The translations under genes and the position numbers were made by a program. Under the pieces are notes generated by a model. It did not search any database. It was not told the origin of the DNA and saw only the letters and a program-made list of their open reading frames with translations. A stretch of 64,000 bases of DNA from Lachnospiraceae bacterium A2 (GTDB lineage: Bacteria > Bacillota > Clostridia > Lachnospirales > Lachnospiraceae), in contig KE159636.1 of the NCBI GenBank assembly GCA_000403315.2, positions 1,083,358 through 1,147,357 on the forward strand. Direction: 5' to 3'. This document shows positions 17,981 through 25,858 of this stretch, one piece after another; position 1 is the stretch's first letter, and every line of letters begins with the position of its first letter.

Positions 17981-18539
17981 GGTTCCTCACTTCCTTTCCG
18001 TGTCCTGTTATAAGCGCCGCCCGCTCCTGAATATCCCCGGAGAGAAGCACGTCCATCAGGTATTCCACCCGGCTCATGTTCTGCATGGCTTCCACAAACC
18101 GGGGGTTCCATGCTTCATCGGGCTGGCGTGGGGCGTATTCCTCCTTCCAGCGGCGCAGGAGATGGTAATAGTCGGACAGCACCCGGAAACAATGCCGCTC
18201 CATACGCTTAAATTTCTGTTCCTCCGTTTCCCTCCGCAGACGTGGCCGGATGGGCGGCTTCCCGGCATTCCTCCCGTCCTCATAGGGGATGGAGAAGTCC
18301 TGCGCCAGCATGAGGGCGGCTTCCTTACTGCCGATTCCATAAAAACGGGAAACAAAGTCAATCACGTCCCCGGTGGCTCCGCAGCCGAAACAGTAAAAGC
18401 GGCGGTCAACCTTCATGCTTGGGTTCTTGTCGTTGTGGAACGGGCAGACGCACATCCCATTCCGGTTTACATGGATTCCATAATGCTCCGCAGCCTGCCT
18501 TGTGGTGACGGACTGCTTCACGGCTTCAAATACGTTCAA
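17892..18539 (-). CDS. CHC2 zinc-finger (primase N-terminal type) protein
   Basis: A 215-residue protein whose first ~85 residues are a DnaG-type zinc-binding domain: CPFHNDKNPS followed by YCFGCGATGDVIDF. The Toprim catalytic domain of a full primase is absent; the rest is helical and charged. It probably works with the downstream VapE ATPase in priming IME replication. TTG 18539 is the start because AGGAGG lies 9 bp upstream. The extended overlap with vapE suggests coupled translation. Confidence 0.88.
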   Translation of the reverse strand: MNVFEAVKQSVTTRQAAEHYGIHVNRNGMCVCPFHNDKNPSMKVDRRFYCFGCGATGDVIDFVSRFYGIGSKEAALMLAQDFSIPYEDGRNAGKPPIRPRLRRETEEQKFKRMERHCFRVLSDYYHLLRRWKEEYAPRQPDEAWNPRFVEAMQNMSRVEYLMDVLLSGDIQERAALITGHGKEVRNLERRMAEFTAPDTAGNSEHDRQHRTAPER

Positions 18540-18664
18540 TAGGCGTTTCCTCCTGATAATCCCAACGTGAGCGGCACAATGTCGTTCACGTTGTCTGTAA
18601 ATCCATCATGTTTAAAATGAAAAAGCACCTGCCAGCGATTTCCAATCACAAAACAAGTGCCTGT

Positions 18665-20254
18665 TTAAAGTTCCATATTCTGTTGTTTCTGTGTCCGGGG
18701 TGGCTGGCGTTTCTCTGCCTGCTCCTGCCGGATGCGTTCCTGCCGCCCTTTCAGGTTCCCCTGTACGGACGGTTTCTTCCCCGGCTCGGCGGTCTGGCGG
18801 TACTGCTCGGACGGCAATACCTGATTGAGCCAGCGGCGCACATCCCGCAGCACTTTTACATCTGCCTGAATCGCTTCCAGCTCCTCCCCCTGTTCCGGCA
18901 GGGCAGAAGCAAGCTGTTCCCGTTCGGATTCCAAATCTTTGCGGGAGTAAGAGTTGCCTTTCAGGTTGGCTTTCAAATACCGGATGGCGGCATTGTAAGC
19001 GTCCAGTTCCTCCCGGTGGCTCTCCGCAAACTGCTCCTTTTTCTTCTTCCAGCCGATGGCGGCGTACTCCTTATGGACTGGCTTGTTGGCTTCGTATTTG
19101 TCAATGTAGGACAGCATGGTGTCGATGGCTTTGATACGCTTCTCGCTTTTTTTCACGCCCTCCATGACAGAAACGGCGGTCTGGCTGATTTCGTCCAGCC
19201 GGGTGTCAAGGCTCTCCACGGTGGAGATTCCTTTTTTCCGCAGAAAATCCATTGCCGCCTGTACCTTGTTGAAGTCGGCAACTGTGCCTTTGAGCTTCCC
19301 TCTGGAAGTCCAGTCGGCACGCTGTCCGCTCCGCAGTTCTAAATACTGTGAGAGCAGCTCCGGTATGGTCGGTTCCTTCGTCTGCTCCAATGCTTCCATC
19401 AGAGCGGCTTTTTTCTCTTTTAAATCGGCAATCCAGCCTTTTAAGTGGCGCACCATCTGGCGGATGGACTGCATGAGGGAGTTGGCGGATTTGATGTCCC
19501 GGTTCAGGTTGCCGATGTTGGTCTGGATTCCCTTCTTCTCCATCTGACAGACGGCAGGCCCCATGTGGACGGTGGGGATTTTATCAATCCCCTGTCGGGC
19601 ATAGGAGCGCAGGTCAAGCCGTTCCGGGCGGCTGTTGGCTTCCAGATAGCGGTTGGCCGTGTCCGCCCATCCCTGCCGCCAGATTTCAGCGTATTTCCGG
19701 TCGTTCCAATCTACGGTGTTCTCCTTGTGGCTTTTCCATCTGCCGGACGGGAGCCGGATGCGTTCCCCATTCTCATCAAGGTCATATACTTTTCGGCTCT
19801 TGGGGAGCCATTTCCCTTTTTCGTCCATCGCCCGCATGGTGAGCAGGATATGGGCGTGGGGGTTCCCGTCCCCTTTGTCATGGATGGCAAAGTCGGCTAT
19901 CATGCCTTTGGAAACAAAAAACTCCCGGCAGTAGTCACGGATAAGGTCGGCGTGCTGTTCCGATGGGATTTCCCTTGGGATGGCAAGCACGAACCTCCGG
20001 GCAAGCTGGGAGTTCCATTGTTTTTCCTGCGCTTCGGCAGAATTCCATAAAGTATTGCGGTCTGCATACTCCGGCGGCACATGGGGCGGGAGCATGATTT
20101 CTTTGTGGGTGACTTCGGTTTTATAGGGATAGTATTTCTGCTCTTGGTCGTATTCAGAGAACAGCTTCTCGCCGCTCTGATAGGCGGCGGCAGAAACGGC
20201 GGATTCATTGTTGCTCCGCTTAATGATTGTGATTTTACAGTGCGGGCATGGCAA
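18665..20254 (-). CDS. MobA/MobL-family (MOBQ) relaxase
   Basis: A 529-residue relaxase that nicks oriT and pilots single-stranded IME DNA. The N-terminal ~230 residues carry the family motifs: Tyr25 in AAAYQSGE as likely nicking residue, His125 in FAIHDKGDG and the metal-binding HAH (133-135) in NPHAHILLTM. The C-terminal half is a long coiled coil. TTG 20254 is the start, with GGAGG 8 bp upstream. It lies 1 kb from the predicted oriT. The element has no coupling protein, so it would need the ICE's VirD4 or another. Confidence 0.94.
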   Translation of the reverse strand: MPCPHCKITIIKRSNNESAVSAAAYQSGEKLFSEYDQEQKYYPYKTEVTHKEIMLPPHVPPEYADRNTLWNSAEAQEKQWNSQLARRFVLAIPREIPSEQHADLIRDYCREFFVSKGMIADFAIHDKGDGNPHAHILLTMRAMDEKGKWLPKSRKVYDLDENGERIRLPSGRWKSHKENTVDWNDRKYAEIWRQGWADTANRYLEANSRPERLDLRSYARQGIDKIPTVHMGPAVCQMEKKGIQTNIGNLNRDIKSANSLMQSIRQMVRHLKGWIADLKEKKAALMEALEQTKEPTIPELLSQYLELRSGQRADWTSRGKLKGTVADFNKVQAAMDFLRKKGISTVESLDTRLDEISQTAVSVMEGVKKSEKRIKAIDTMLSYIDKYEANKPVHKEYAAIGWKKKKEQFAESHREELDAYNAAIRYLKANLKGNSYSRKDLESEREQLASALPEQGEELEAIQADVKVLRDVRRWLNQVLPSEQYRQTAEPGKKPSVQGNLKGRQERIRQEQAEKRQPPRTQKQQNMEL

Positions 20255-20380
20255 GTGTGCGTCCTCCTTTCTCCCGGATTCCGGGCAAAAAAGAGCAGGA
20301 TACCTTTTCAGATTTCCTGCTTGGGTGTGCCGCTAATAGGCGGTGGGTATTTAGTTATTTTTATTATATTTGGGTCACTG

Positions 20381-20803
20381 TTACATCCTCTTTTCCAACA
20401 TATGAAACACGATAACTCCTACCAGCCATTGAAGAACAAAAAGTAAGAATATCATCGCTATTATCCATACTTCTACTCTAACCAATGCAAGTATAAGCGA
20501 CAGGATGAGTAAAGAAAATGTCATGATTTGATAGGTGACATGACCGGCTTTCATTCGTAAATATTGTTTTCTTTCATCAACACTATTGATATGGGCTTCC
20601 TTCTTTTTTGCTTCATATTCTGCATATCGTTTAGGATTTTGCCAATAAGTGATACGGATGATCTGTACGATAGAAGCAGCCATGATTCCAACACCCATAG
20701 AGAAAATCATAGTCGAATAGTAGTCAGCTTTAACAAAAAAACTCACACATACTAACCCGATACCCTCTAAAATTTCAATGACAAATGGCTTTTTTTCTTT
20801 CAT
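20381..20803 (-). CDS. Four-helix membrane protein paired with a repressor
   Basis: A 140-residue protein with four hydrophobic segments (about 10-25, 28-48, 92-108 and 112-132) and a charged central loop. Its ATG overlaps the stop of the HTH gene upstream by 4 bp. The same arrangement (small XRE repressor plus short membrane protein) recurs in the element at 24122-24645. No family is recognised with certainty; DUF2178-like proteins have similar layouts. Function unknown; membrane stress sensing or repressor modulation are possibilities. Confidence 0.75.
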   Translation of the reverse strand: MKEKKPFVIEILEGIGLVCVSFFVKADYYSTMIFSMGVGIMAASIVQIIRITYWQNPKRYAEYEAKKKEAHINSVDERKQYLRMKAGHVTYQIMTFSLLILSLILALVRVEVWIIAMIFLLFVLQWLVGVIVFHMLEKRM

Positions 20804-21003
20804 TTTGACTCCTCCTCATAAATAAAAATTTCTTCAATACTCATATCAAAATACCGGGCAATTTTAAATGCTAACTGAATAGATGGATTATAACGCCCAT
20901 TCTCTAAAGAACCGATTGTTTGTCGTGATACTTCCAATGCGTTAGCCAAATCTTCTTGTTTGATTCCCCGTTGCTTTCGCAAATCTTCCAATCGATTTTT
21001 CAT
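20800..21003 (-). CDS. XRE-family repressor
   Basis: A 67-residue HTH_3/Cro-C1 protein: LRKQRGIKQEDLANALEVSR, then QTIGSLENGRYNPS. ATG 21003 is chosen because AAAGGAGG lies just upstream; a longer frame from 21039 would begin inside the operator. It heads a two-gene operon with the membrane protein and likely represses its own promoter through the GGAAAG palindrome. Confidence 0.9.
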   Translation of the reverse strand: MKNRLEDLRKQRGIKQEDLANALEVSRQTIGSLENGRYNPSIQLAFKIARYFDMSIEEIFIYEEESK

Positions 21004-21021
21004 GCGAACCTCCTTTCTGAT

Positions 21022-21087
21022 GGAAAGTTTGCTTTCCATGATTTCATTATAGCATAACTGTTACAAATGTCAAGCACACTTTCCATT
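21022..21087 (-). promoter_or_regulatory. Promoter and palindromic operator of the XRE/membrane operon
   Basis: TTGACA (21073-21068) and TATAAT (21051-21046) are spaced 16 bp on the minus strand. A perfect palindrome GGAAAGTTTGCTTTCC lies at 21022-21037, and a related half-site (GGAAAGTGTGCTTGAC on the minus strand) overlaps the -35. This is a classic autoregulation layout for a small Cro-like repressor. Confidence 0.8.
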
Positions 21088-21275
21088 TTCATCAGGATAA
21101 AATTATAGAACTTGTTGCGTGAAAGCAGCCTACAACGCAAAGAACTTTTAGGCGACAAGTATACAAAGGGGTAGCTGGCGGAGCCAGCGCAGGGGAAGTG
21201 TAGCTTCCCCTGTGATGATTGGAGCAGATTGGAAATCTACGGAAATCATCTGCTGTCCGCAGGACGCTCCCGGCA

Positions 21276-21320
21276 GGGCGCAATGCACCACTTCCCTAAG
21301 TGGTGTATAATTGCGCCCTC
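21276..21320 (+). other. Predicted oriT of the IME (MOBQ type)
   Basis: Arms CACCACTT (21286-21293) and AAGTGGTG (21298-21305) form a perfect 8-bp inverted repeat with a CCCT loop. They are followed by TATAATTGCGCCCT, closely like the RSF1010/pIP501 nic region (AAGTGCGCCCT). An outer GGGCGCAAT / ATTGCGCCC pair encloses it. A MobA/MobL relaxase is encoded 1 kb away. Nearby hairpins GCTGGCGGAGCCAGC (from about 21174) and GGGGAAG/CTTCCCC (about 21193-21210) may be accessory. The nick position is inferred by similarity, near 21315. Confidence 0.8.
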
Positions 21321-21362
21321 TTTCAGAGGGGGATTTTCCGGGTTTCCGTTTTTCTGCCGTTT

Positions 21363-21878
21363 TTACCGCTCCTGCTGTCGGAGCTTTTTGTCAGGATAGA
21401 GCTTCCCGGCGACAACGGCGGCATGGCTCTTTATCTTGATTTCCCCCTCCTGCTCGCTGCTCTTTGCGTTCCGGTAGCCTTCATCGGAGAGGAAGAAACG
21501 GAACCGCTCCCCTTTGAAACCGACAAAGCATTGCTTCTGTACTTCCAACGTAATCATGTGCCGGGTTTCCGGGTGGAACCGTTCTATCCCGGACAGGTCA
21601 TGCCCCTGCAAAATCGGCTCCTGTGCCTTTGCCGCCGCAAGCCGCCGGCGGATGGAATTGTCACGTTCTGCAAGAAACCGGGCTTTTGTGGCGGCGACAA
21701 ACTGGCTGCACTCCGGCTCCGGTATCTTTTCCAGTTTTCGGATGGCGTTCTCCACGATTGCCTTTGTCAGTAAGTCCTTTATCACCGGCACGATTTCTTT
21801 CATGCCCGCAAGGGTTTCCGCCTTGGTCGGTGCGGCATACTGGCAGATAATATCCAGCTCGCTTTTTGAAAATTTCAT
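21363..21878 (-). CDS. Conserved IME protein of unknown function
   Basis: A 171-residue, mostly helical protein, starting MKFSKSELDIICQYAAPTK, with a charged Arg-rich middle (RFLAERDNSIRRRLAAAK) and a predicted beta-rich C-terminal half. ATG 21878 overlaps the DUF3847 stop (ATGA) and has AAGGAGG upstream. It lies directly beside oriT, so a role in mobilization (oriT-binding accessory protein) is plausible, but no motif proves it. Confidence 0.7.
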   Translation of the reverse strand: MKFSKSELDIICQYAAPTKAETLAGMKEIVPVIKDLLTKAIVENAIRKLEKIPEPECSQFVAATKARFLAERDNSIRRRLAAAKAQEPILQGHDLSGIERFHPETRHMITLEVQKQCFVGFKGERFRFFLSDEGYRNAKSSEQEGEIKIKSHAAVVAGKLYPDKKLRQQER

Positions 21879-22168
21879 TCTGCGTCCTCCTTCCGGTTTT
21901 CGGTAAGAATCTGTGCCACAAGACGCTTCGTGTCGCCTTGGTGGAACAGTACCTCCAAGATGGTGCTGACCTGCTCGTCCGTCACGGATTCCGGGTGGGG
22001 AAGATGGCTTTCCAGCATAGCCCCTCTGGTGCAGAGCCGGTGCGTCCGTTCCTTCCGGTTCAGGGTCTTTATCTGGTGTTCCAGCATTTTCTCCTTATGC
22101 TGCGCCCGCCGCAGCCTTGCTTCGGTCTTTTCAATCTCCTGATTCAGTTTTTCCAGCTTCTCATTCAT
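21875..22168 (-). CDS. DUF3847 family protein
   Basis: A 97-residue protein with an N-terminal coiled coil (MNEKLEKLNQEIEKTEARLR) and the family stretch RKERTHRLCTRGAMLES. ATG 22168 is chosen since AAGGAGG precedes it. DUF3847 proteins accompany MobA/MobL relaxases in gut Firmicutes mobile elements; an accessory mobilization role is inferred from context. It overlaps both neighbours by a few bases. Confidence 0.88.
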   Translation of the reverse strand: MNEKLEKLNQEIEKTEARLRRAQHKEKMLEHQIKTLNRKERTHRLCTRGAMLESHLPHPESVTDEQVSTILEVLFHQGDTKRLVAQILTENRKEDAE

Positions 22169-22499
22169 GGGCGGTGTCCTCCTTGGGGAGCAGGATATAG
22201 ATGTGGCTGACCTCCCCGATTCCCTGACGGACACGCATAATCATCCCGGCCTGTTCCAGCTCGTTCAGGGAACGCTTGCAGGTCTGGGGGCTTCGGGAGA
22301 GCGCCGCCGCTATCTCCATGACAGGGAAGCGGATAAACAGAATCCCGTTGCTGTCCTCGGTTCCCCTTGTCAGGATTTCATCCAGCAGGCGGGCGTACAT
22401 AACCTTTGCTGTGTTGCTGACCTGCAGCCGGAGCATTGCCTTTGGGAGCGGCATACAGGGCGGCAGGGGCGTGCTGGCTATCATAAACTCACAATTCAT
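22161..22499 (-). CDS. Winged-helix DNA-binding protein (replication-initiator N-terminal-like)
   Basis: A 112-residue protein beginning MNCEFMIASTPLPPCMPLPK. The LPKAMLRL and AKVMYARLLDEIL stretches, then a winged helix (AAALSRSPQTCKRSLNELEQAGMI), resemble the N-terminal domain of RepA_N-type initiators. Only the DNA-binding part is present, so it may be a regulator rather than an initiator. AGGAGG precedes ATG 22499. Confidence 0.75.
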   Translation of the reverse strand: MNCEFMIASTPLPPCMPLPKAMLRLQVSNTAKVMYARLLDEILTRGTEDSNGILFIRFPVMEIAAALSRSPQTCKRSLNELEQAGMIMRVRQGIGEVSHIYILLPKEDTAHE

Positions 22500-22681
22500 T
22501 GGGTGGTGTCCTCCTTTTGGCTCGTTTAGATAAATAGCGGGGGCAGTCGATAATGACAGCCCGGAAACTCTGCTTACACTCATGCTGGCATTTTCGGCAG
22601 AGTTCATTGTAGCTTCTGCGCCCCCCGGTCGTTCAGGAAGAAAGCAAGCTCTTTCTTCCGCTTTTTTGACATTCTCGGCAT
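22489..22681 (-). pseudogene. Frameshifted small Cys-rich protein gene
   Basis: From ATG 22681 (GGAGG upstream) the frame reads MPRMSKKRKKELAFFLNDRG and then leaves frame at a run of six G (minus strand, 22626-22621), stopping a few codons later. With one G fewer it continues RRSYNELCRKCQHECKQSF and ends CPRYLSKRAKRRTPPNEL at 22489, just over the start of the winged-helix gene. The Cys pattern and basic tail match a small protein I have seen in Firmicutes mobile elements. The shift could be a real mutation, a slippage site or a sequencing error. Confidence 0.7.
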
Positions 22682-22697
22682 AGTGCCTCCTTCATAG

Positions 22698-22738
22698 AAA
22701 AACCGCCCGATTCAGCAGTAACAGCCGGAATGGGCGGG
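22698..22738 (-). terminator. Terminator-like hairpin ahead of the mobilization operon
   Basis: On the minus strand a stem CCGCCC-ATTC / GAAT-GGGCGG (plus-strand arms 22703-22713 and 22728-22737) is followed by five T. It lies about 20 bp before the start of the frameshifted small gene, so it could insulate or attenuate the operon. Confidence 0.6.
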
Positions 22739-23212
22739 TAGTGGTTTTTTGTGTATCGTTTCGGGGCGATTTTCAGGGAAAATACGGCCATAGAGCCGCC
22801 CCAAAATCTCCCTTGGTATTACGGGCAGGGCAGACTATGCCCTGTGAAATTGTTGTGTTTCGGTATCGTTTCGGTGTTCAGTTTTGCCGGTTCCCTCTGC
22901 TGTCGTTCCTGCCCCCGTCTTTGGCGGCGTTTCGCTCCGCTTGGTACGCTCGTTCCAGTCAGGGTTTCTCCGTTTCCCTGCCGGAAGTCGTTGCGTTACA
23001 TCGCCGAGGAGCATATCCCATACAGGCCGGTCATTCGATTGGAATAATCCATCGATGAACTGCCTATATCATAGGACATTTTTGTACCCTGTGCCGTATG
23101 TCCACAAATCAGGAATAAAGCCCAAAATCCAAAAATTTCCACGATTGCGGAATGGATGTGGTATAATGACTTTATTGCGGCAGGCTGGCCGCAGGGAAGG
23201 AGTGTTGCGCTT
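22739..23212. other. Intergenic region between divergent IME operons
   Basis: No convincing gene is seen. GTATCGTTTCGG occurs twice as a direct repeat (22753-22764 and 22863-22874). A TATAAT at 23162-23167 lies about 45 bp before the plus-strand regulator start and is a likely -10; the -35 is poor. Confidence 0.5.
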
Positions 23213-24025
23213 ATGAAATCACGGCTTACTATACAGGAACGTCTAAAAGATTTACGCAAGGAAAAAGACATAAATCTGGAAAAACTTGAAGAACTGACCG
23301 GCATTTCAAAATCTGCACTGGGTAGCTATGAAGCAAATGATTACAAGGAAATCAGCCACGGCAACCTTGTATCACTGGCAGATTTTTATGGGGTGTCTGT
23401 TGATTACCTTCTCTGTCGGACAGAAAATAGAAAACTCTCCAATGTATCATTAGCGGAACTACATTTGAGTGATGATATGGTGGAATTATTAAAAAGCGGA
23501 AACATCAACAACCGGCTTCTCTGTGAGATTGCTACCAATGATAAGTTTGTCCGGCTTATGACCGACACGGAGATTTACATAGACGGCCACGCAACCGCCC
23601 GTTTCCGTGACATAAACGAGTCCTTGGAAGAACAACGGCTTGCCCTTATCAATCAACACCGCCATGCGGAAGGGGATTTATATTCGGAAACACTACGGGC
23701 AGGACAGATCGGGGAAGAAGATTTTTTCTGCCACATTACACACAAAACTTGGGATTCCATCCTCCGTGACATCCGCAATGCCCATGAGCATGACATTGAC
23801 AGCACACCGGATTCCTCGGCCGCGAAAAAAATGGCTCTGGAAATCCAGAGAGCCTTGTCAAGCCCCGGCGATTATCTGGCAAAAATGTGGAAGGTCATTT
23901 TAAGTATGCTCGGTATCGACTATGACAAACTGACGGATGATGAGCAGAAGGTCTTGAAAAAAGTGCTTGCAAAATCACCGGCAATCAAGAACAGCCCGCT
24001 AAATTTCCGGCGTAAGAGGAAATGA
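23213..24025 (+). CDS. XRE-family regulator with C-terminal helical domain
   Basis: A 270-residue regulator, the only plus-strand gene in the IME. Residues about 6-62 are an HTH_3 domain (LRKEKDINLEKLEELTGISKSALGSYE). The long C-terminal part is helical and probably senses a ligand or oligomerises. ATG 23213 is chosen because GAAGGAG precedes it. A terminator follows. Divergent from the mobilization operon, it is a good candidate for the IME master regulator, though this is inference. Confidence 0.85.
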   Translation: MKSRLTIQERLKDLRKEKDINLEKLEELTGISKSALGSYEANDYKEISHGNLVSLADFYGVSVDYLLCRTENRKLSNVSLAELHLSDDMVELLKSGNINNRLLCEIATNDKFVRLMTDTEIYIDGHATARFRDINESLEEQRLALINQHRHAEGDLYSETLRAGQIGEEDFFCHITHKTWDSILRDIRNAHEHDIDSTPDSSAAKKMALEIQRALSSPGDYLAKMWKVILSMLGIDYDKLTDDEQKVLKKVLAKSPAIKNSPLNFRRKRK

Positions 24026-24029
24026 AAAC

Positions 24030-24066
24030 AGCCGTTGTTGGAATTACTGTTCCTGCAACGGCTTGT
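24030..24066 (+). terminator. Terminator after the plus-strand regulator
   Basis: AGCCGTTG (24030-24037) pairs with CAACGGCT (24056-24063), followed by TGTTT. It lies immediately after the regulator stop codon. Confidence 0.75.
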
Positions 24067-24121
24067 TTCGCAAATCATATTCCATTTTAATTAGGTGGCT
24101 GTCCAACAGACTAATTATTTA

Positions 24122-24331
24122 TTAGTCAAAATAAAATAAATCTTCGAACTTCTTATCTAAAGCAATACACAAAATTAGTGCCAATTTAGCGGTTGGATTA
24201 AATTGTCCTGTTTCAATAGAACTGATTGTGTTTCGTGATACTCCTACCATTTCAGCTAATGCTGATTGAGAAAGTTTCTGTTCAGCCCTTATTTTCTTTA
24301 AATTATTTTTTAAAATTAAGTTATCATTCAT
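24122..24331 (-). CDS. XRE-family repressor (second module)
   Basis: A 69-residue Cro/C1-type protein: IRAEQKLSQSALAEMVGVSR then NTISSIETGQFNPT. Its start overlaps the end of the DUF6442-like gene by one base, so both are in one operon, here with the membrane gene first. AT-rich compared with the mobilization genes. Confidence 0.9.
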   Translation of the reverse strand: MNDNLILKNNLKKIRAEQKLSQSALAEMVGVSRNTISSIETGQFNPTAKLALILCIALDKKFEDLFYFD

Positions 24332-24645
24332 TAAAATAGCCTCGCACAGAATTTATAAAAGAAATAGATTGATGCCAACAATAAAACAATGCCACAAACT
24401 ACAGTATATTTCTTTCTTAATTTTATTCCTTCATATGTGAAACCTAACCCTGATGTACAGAATAAAATAGATATTATATCTGCCGGTGATTCCGTTCGCA
24501 ATAGTTTAATGACCATTATAATTATGCCAAGAACAATAAGACCCCATTGTGAAAAAGCATCCCTTTTCACACGCACCTCTTTTTCACGTTCATCTCCATA
24601 AACATTTTCTTTTCTACTTTTTGATAAAATTTCATTTTTGTCCAT
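24331..24645 (-). CDS. DUF6442-like two-helix membrane protein
   Basis: A 104-residue protein beginning MDKNEILSKSRKENVYGDER, the usual opening of DUF6442-like proteins, followed by three or so hydrophobic segments. ATG 24645 has AAGGAGG upstream; the longer frame to 24717 would run through the promoter and operator. It is encoded with an XRE repressor. Function unknown. Confidence 0.82.
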   Translation of the reverse strand: MDKNEILSKSRKENVYGDEREKEVRVKRDAFSQWGLIVLGIIIMVIKLLRTESPADIISILFCTSGLGFTYEGIKLRKKYTVVCGIVLLLASIYFFYKFCARLF

Positions 24646-24667
24646 TGATATATCCTCCTTTTTGTTG

Positions 24668-24717
24668 CCAAGTATTGTTGTCATTATAAATATATCATTA
24701 CCAAGTATACTTGTCAA
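24668..24717 (-). promoter_or_regulatory. Promoter and operators of the DUF6442/XRE operon
   Basis: TTGACA (24717-24712) and TATATT (24694-24689) are spaced 17 bp on the minus strand. A perfect palindrome CAAGTATACTTG (24702-24713) overlaps the spacer and -35, and a related site CCAAGTATTGTTG lies at 24668-24680. This is consistent with autorepression by the XRE protein. Confidence 0.75.
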
Positions 24718-24878
24718 TAATTATTGCTAAGTTTTCTTTGCAATAATTGCAAAAAGAATTGAAAAGCCAGAGTGACTAGCCATTCATCCAGCTGGTCACT
24801 CTACATCTATGTCAAATATAAATTAGTTCGTTCTTTATGATTTCCTCCGCCCGGTTGCAGATATTGTTCATCCGGCCT

Positions 24879-25175
24879 AAAATCCAAACTTAGAAGAAAT
24901 TCAAACGTTCCTCTGTAAATCCTTTATTTAAGGCATTTTTTGATATAAAAGTTTGGATTTTGTTTTGTACTTCTCTTGTCAGAAATGAGAATAAATTGAT
25001 TGAAACAGAGCTAAATAGCAATGTTTTACGCATTTTGTCATAATTGGAGTATTGTACTTTGTGAAACGAAATCCAAACTTTTTCCGGCAAGAATCCCCAA
25101 TTATCAAGCTGTTTTCAGAAAAGTTTGGATTTTATATAAGTTTGGATTTTCGGGAAAATCTAAACTTTTGGATTT
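24879..25175. repeat. Iteron-like AAGTTTGGATTTT repeats
   Basis: The 13-bp motif AAGTTTGGATTTT or its complement AAAATCCAAACTT occurs at about 24879, 24949, 25068, 25120 and 25138, with a degenerate copy at 25155 (AAAATCTAAACTT). Copies are in both orientations within 300 bp of AT-rich sequence with no convincing gene. Such clusters are typical of replication initiator or partition binding sites. The last copies run into the 3' end of tnpV. Confidence 0.75.
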
Positions 25176-25491
25176 GTCCTACCCATTCAAGTTGGTTTTG
25201 GGCTTTCAGTTCCTCCGTCACTCCCTCGGCTGCTTTCATCTGCCCGATGATTAAGTACAGCCGTTCCTCCGCCTGTTCATTCAGGTCGGCAAGGTATGTC
25301 CATAATTTCCCGGTCAGGATAAGGGAGCTGTATCGTGCCGGCTGCTCCTGCTTGAGATATTCCCGGTGCAGCCGCCCATAGCGTCCGATGGGGCGGTTCT
25401 CCTCCGGCAGCTTCAAGTCCGGGATATAGTAGTCGCCTACCAGAATATAATCAATGCCGTTCTCTGTGATTCTTTCTTTCAGTTTTTCCAT
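25132..25491 (-). CDS. tnpV: TnpV-family transposon protein
   Basis: A 119-residue protein with the TnpV signatures YILVGDYYIPDLKLPEE, GKLWTYLADLNEQA and MKAAEGVTEELKAQNQLEW. ATG 25491 is preceded by GGAGGGA. TnpV proteins accompany serine-recombinase transposons; their function is not established. The last ten residues (QKFRFSRKSKLI) differ from the usual ending because the frame enters the iteron-like repeats, so the C-terminus has probably been replaced. Confidence 0.88.
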   Translation of the reverse strand: MEKLKERITENGIDYILVGDYYIPDLKLPEENRPIGRYGRLHREYLKQEQPARYSSLILTGKLWTYLADLNEQAEERLYLIIGQMKAAEGVTEELKAQNQLEWVGQIQKFRFSRKSKLI

Positions 25492-25723
25492 TGTCGTTCC
25501 CTCCTGTGGTGGAAGGCTCGTCACTGGCCAACTCAATCACGTCCATAATGCCACAATCCAGTGTTTCACAAATGCGGGCAAGTGTGTCCATGCTGATATG
25601 TTTCCCTTCTTTGCCCATGTTGGCTATCATATTTGTGGTCAGGCCAGCGGCAAGCCTTAAATCCTCTTTCCTCATGTTGCGCTCTATCAGTGTGTGCCAG
25701 AGCGGTTTATAACTGATGTGCAT
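25451..25723 (-). CDS. XRE-family regulator upstream of tnpV
   Basis: A 90-residue Cro/C1-type protein: MHISYKPLWHTLIERNMRK then a helix-turn-helix around LAAGLTTNMIANMGKEGKHI. The C-terminal ~20 residues are low complexity. It overlaps the tnpV start by 41 bp. It is the first gene transcribed inward from the right end of the IME and has its own promoter. Confidence 0.88.
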   Translation of the reverse strand: MHISYKPLWHTLIERNMRKEDLRLAAGLTTNMIANMGKEGKHISMDTLARICETLDCGIMDVIELASDEPSTTGGNDNGKTERKNHRERH

Positions 25724-25764
25724 TTTTCTCCCTGCCTTTCTGCCCCGGATGGGCGTTTACACCC

Positions 25765-25793
25765 ATTATATCAGGATTCTTGCTAACTCACAA
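25765..25793 (-). promoter_or_regulatory. Promoter of the right-end IME operon
   Basis: TTGTGA (25793-25788) and TATAAT (25770-25765) are separated by 17 bp on the minus strand, about 40 bp upstream of the XRE start codon. Confidence 0.75.
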
Positions 25794-25858
25794 ACATTTC
25801 TTGACGGTATCGCCGGTTCCGTCTGGATTGTGCTTTTCCTTTCCTCTTTTGATTACCT

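Noticed and set aside
24890..25090. Minus-strand 66-codon frame in the IME
   Set aside because: It overlaps several iteron-like repeats, has no RBS and is compositionally AT noise.
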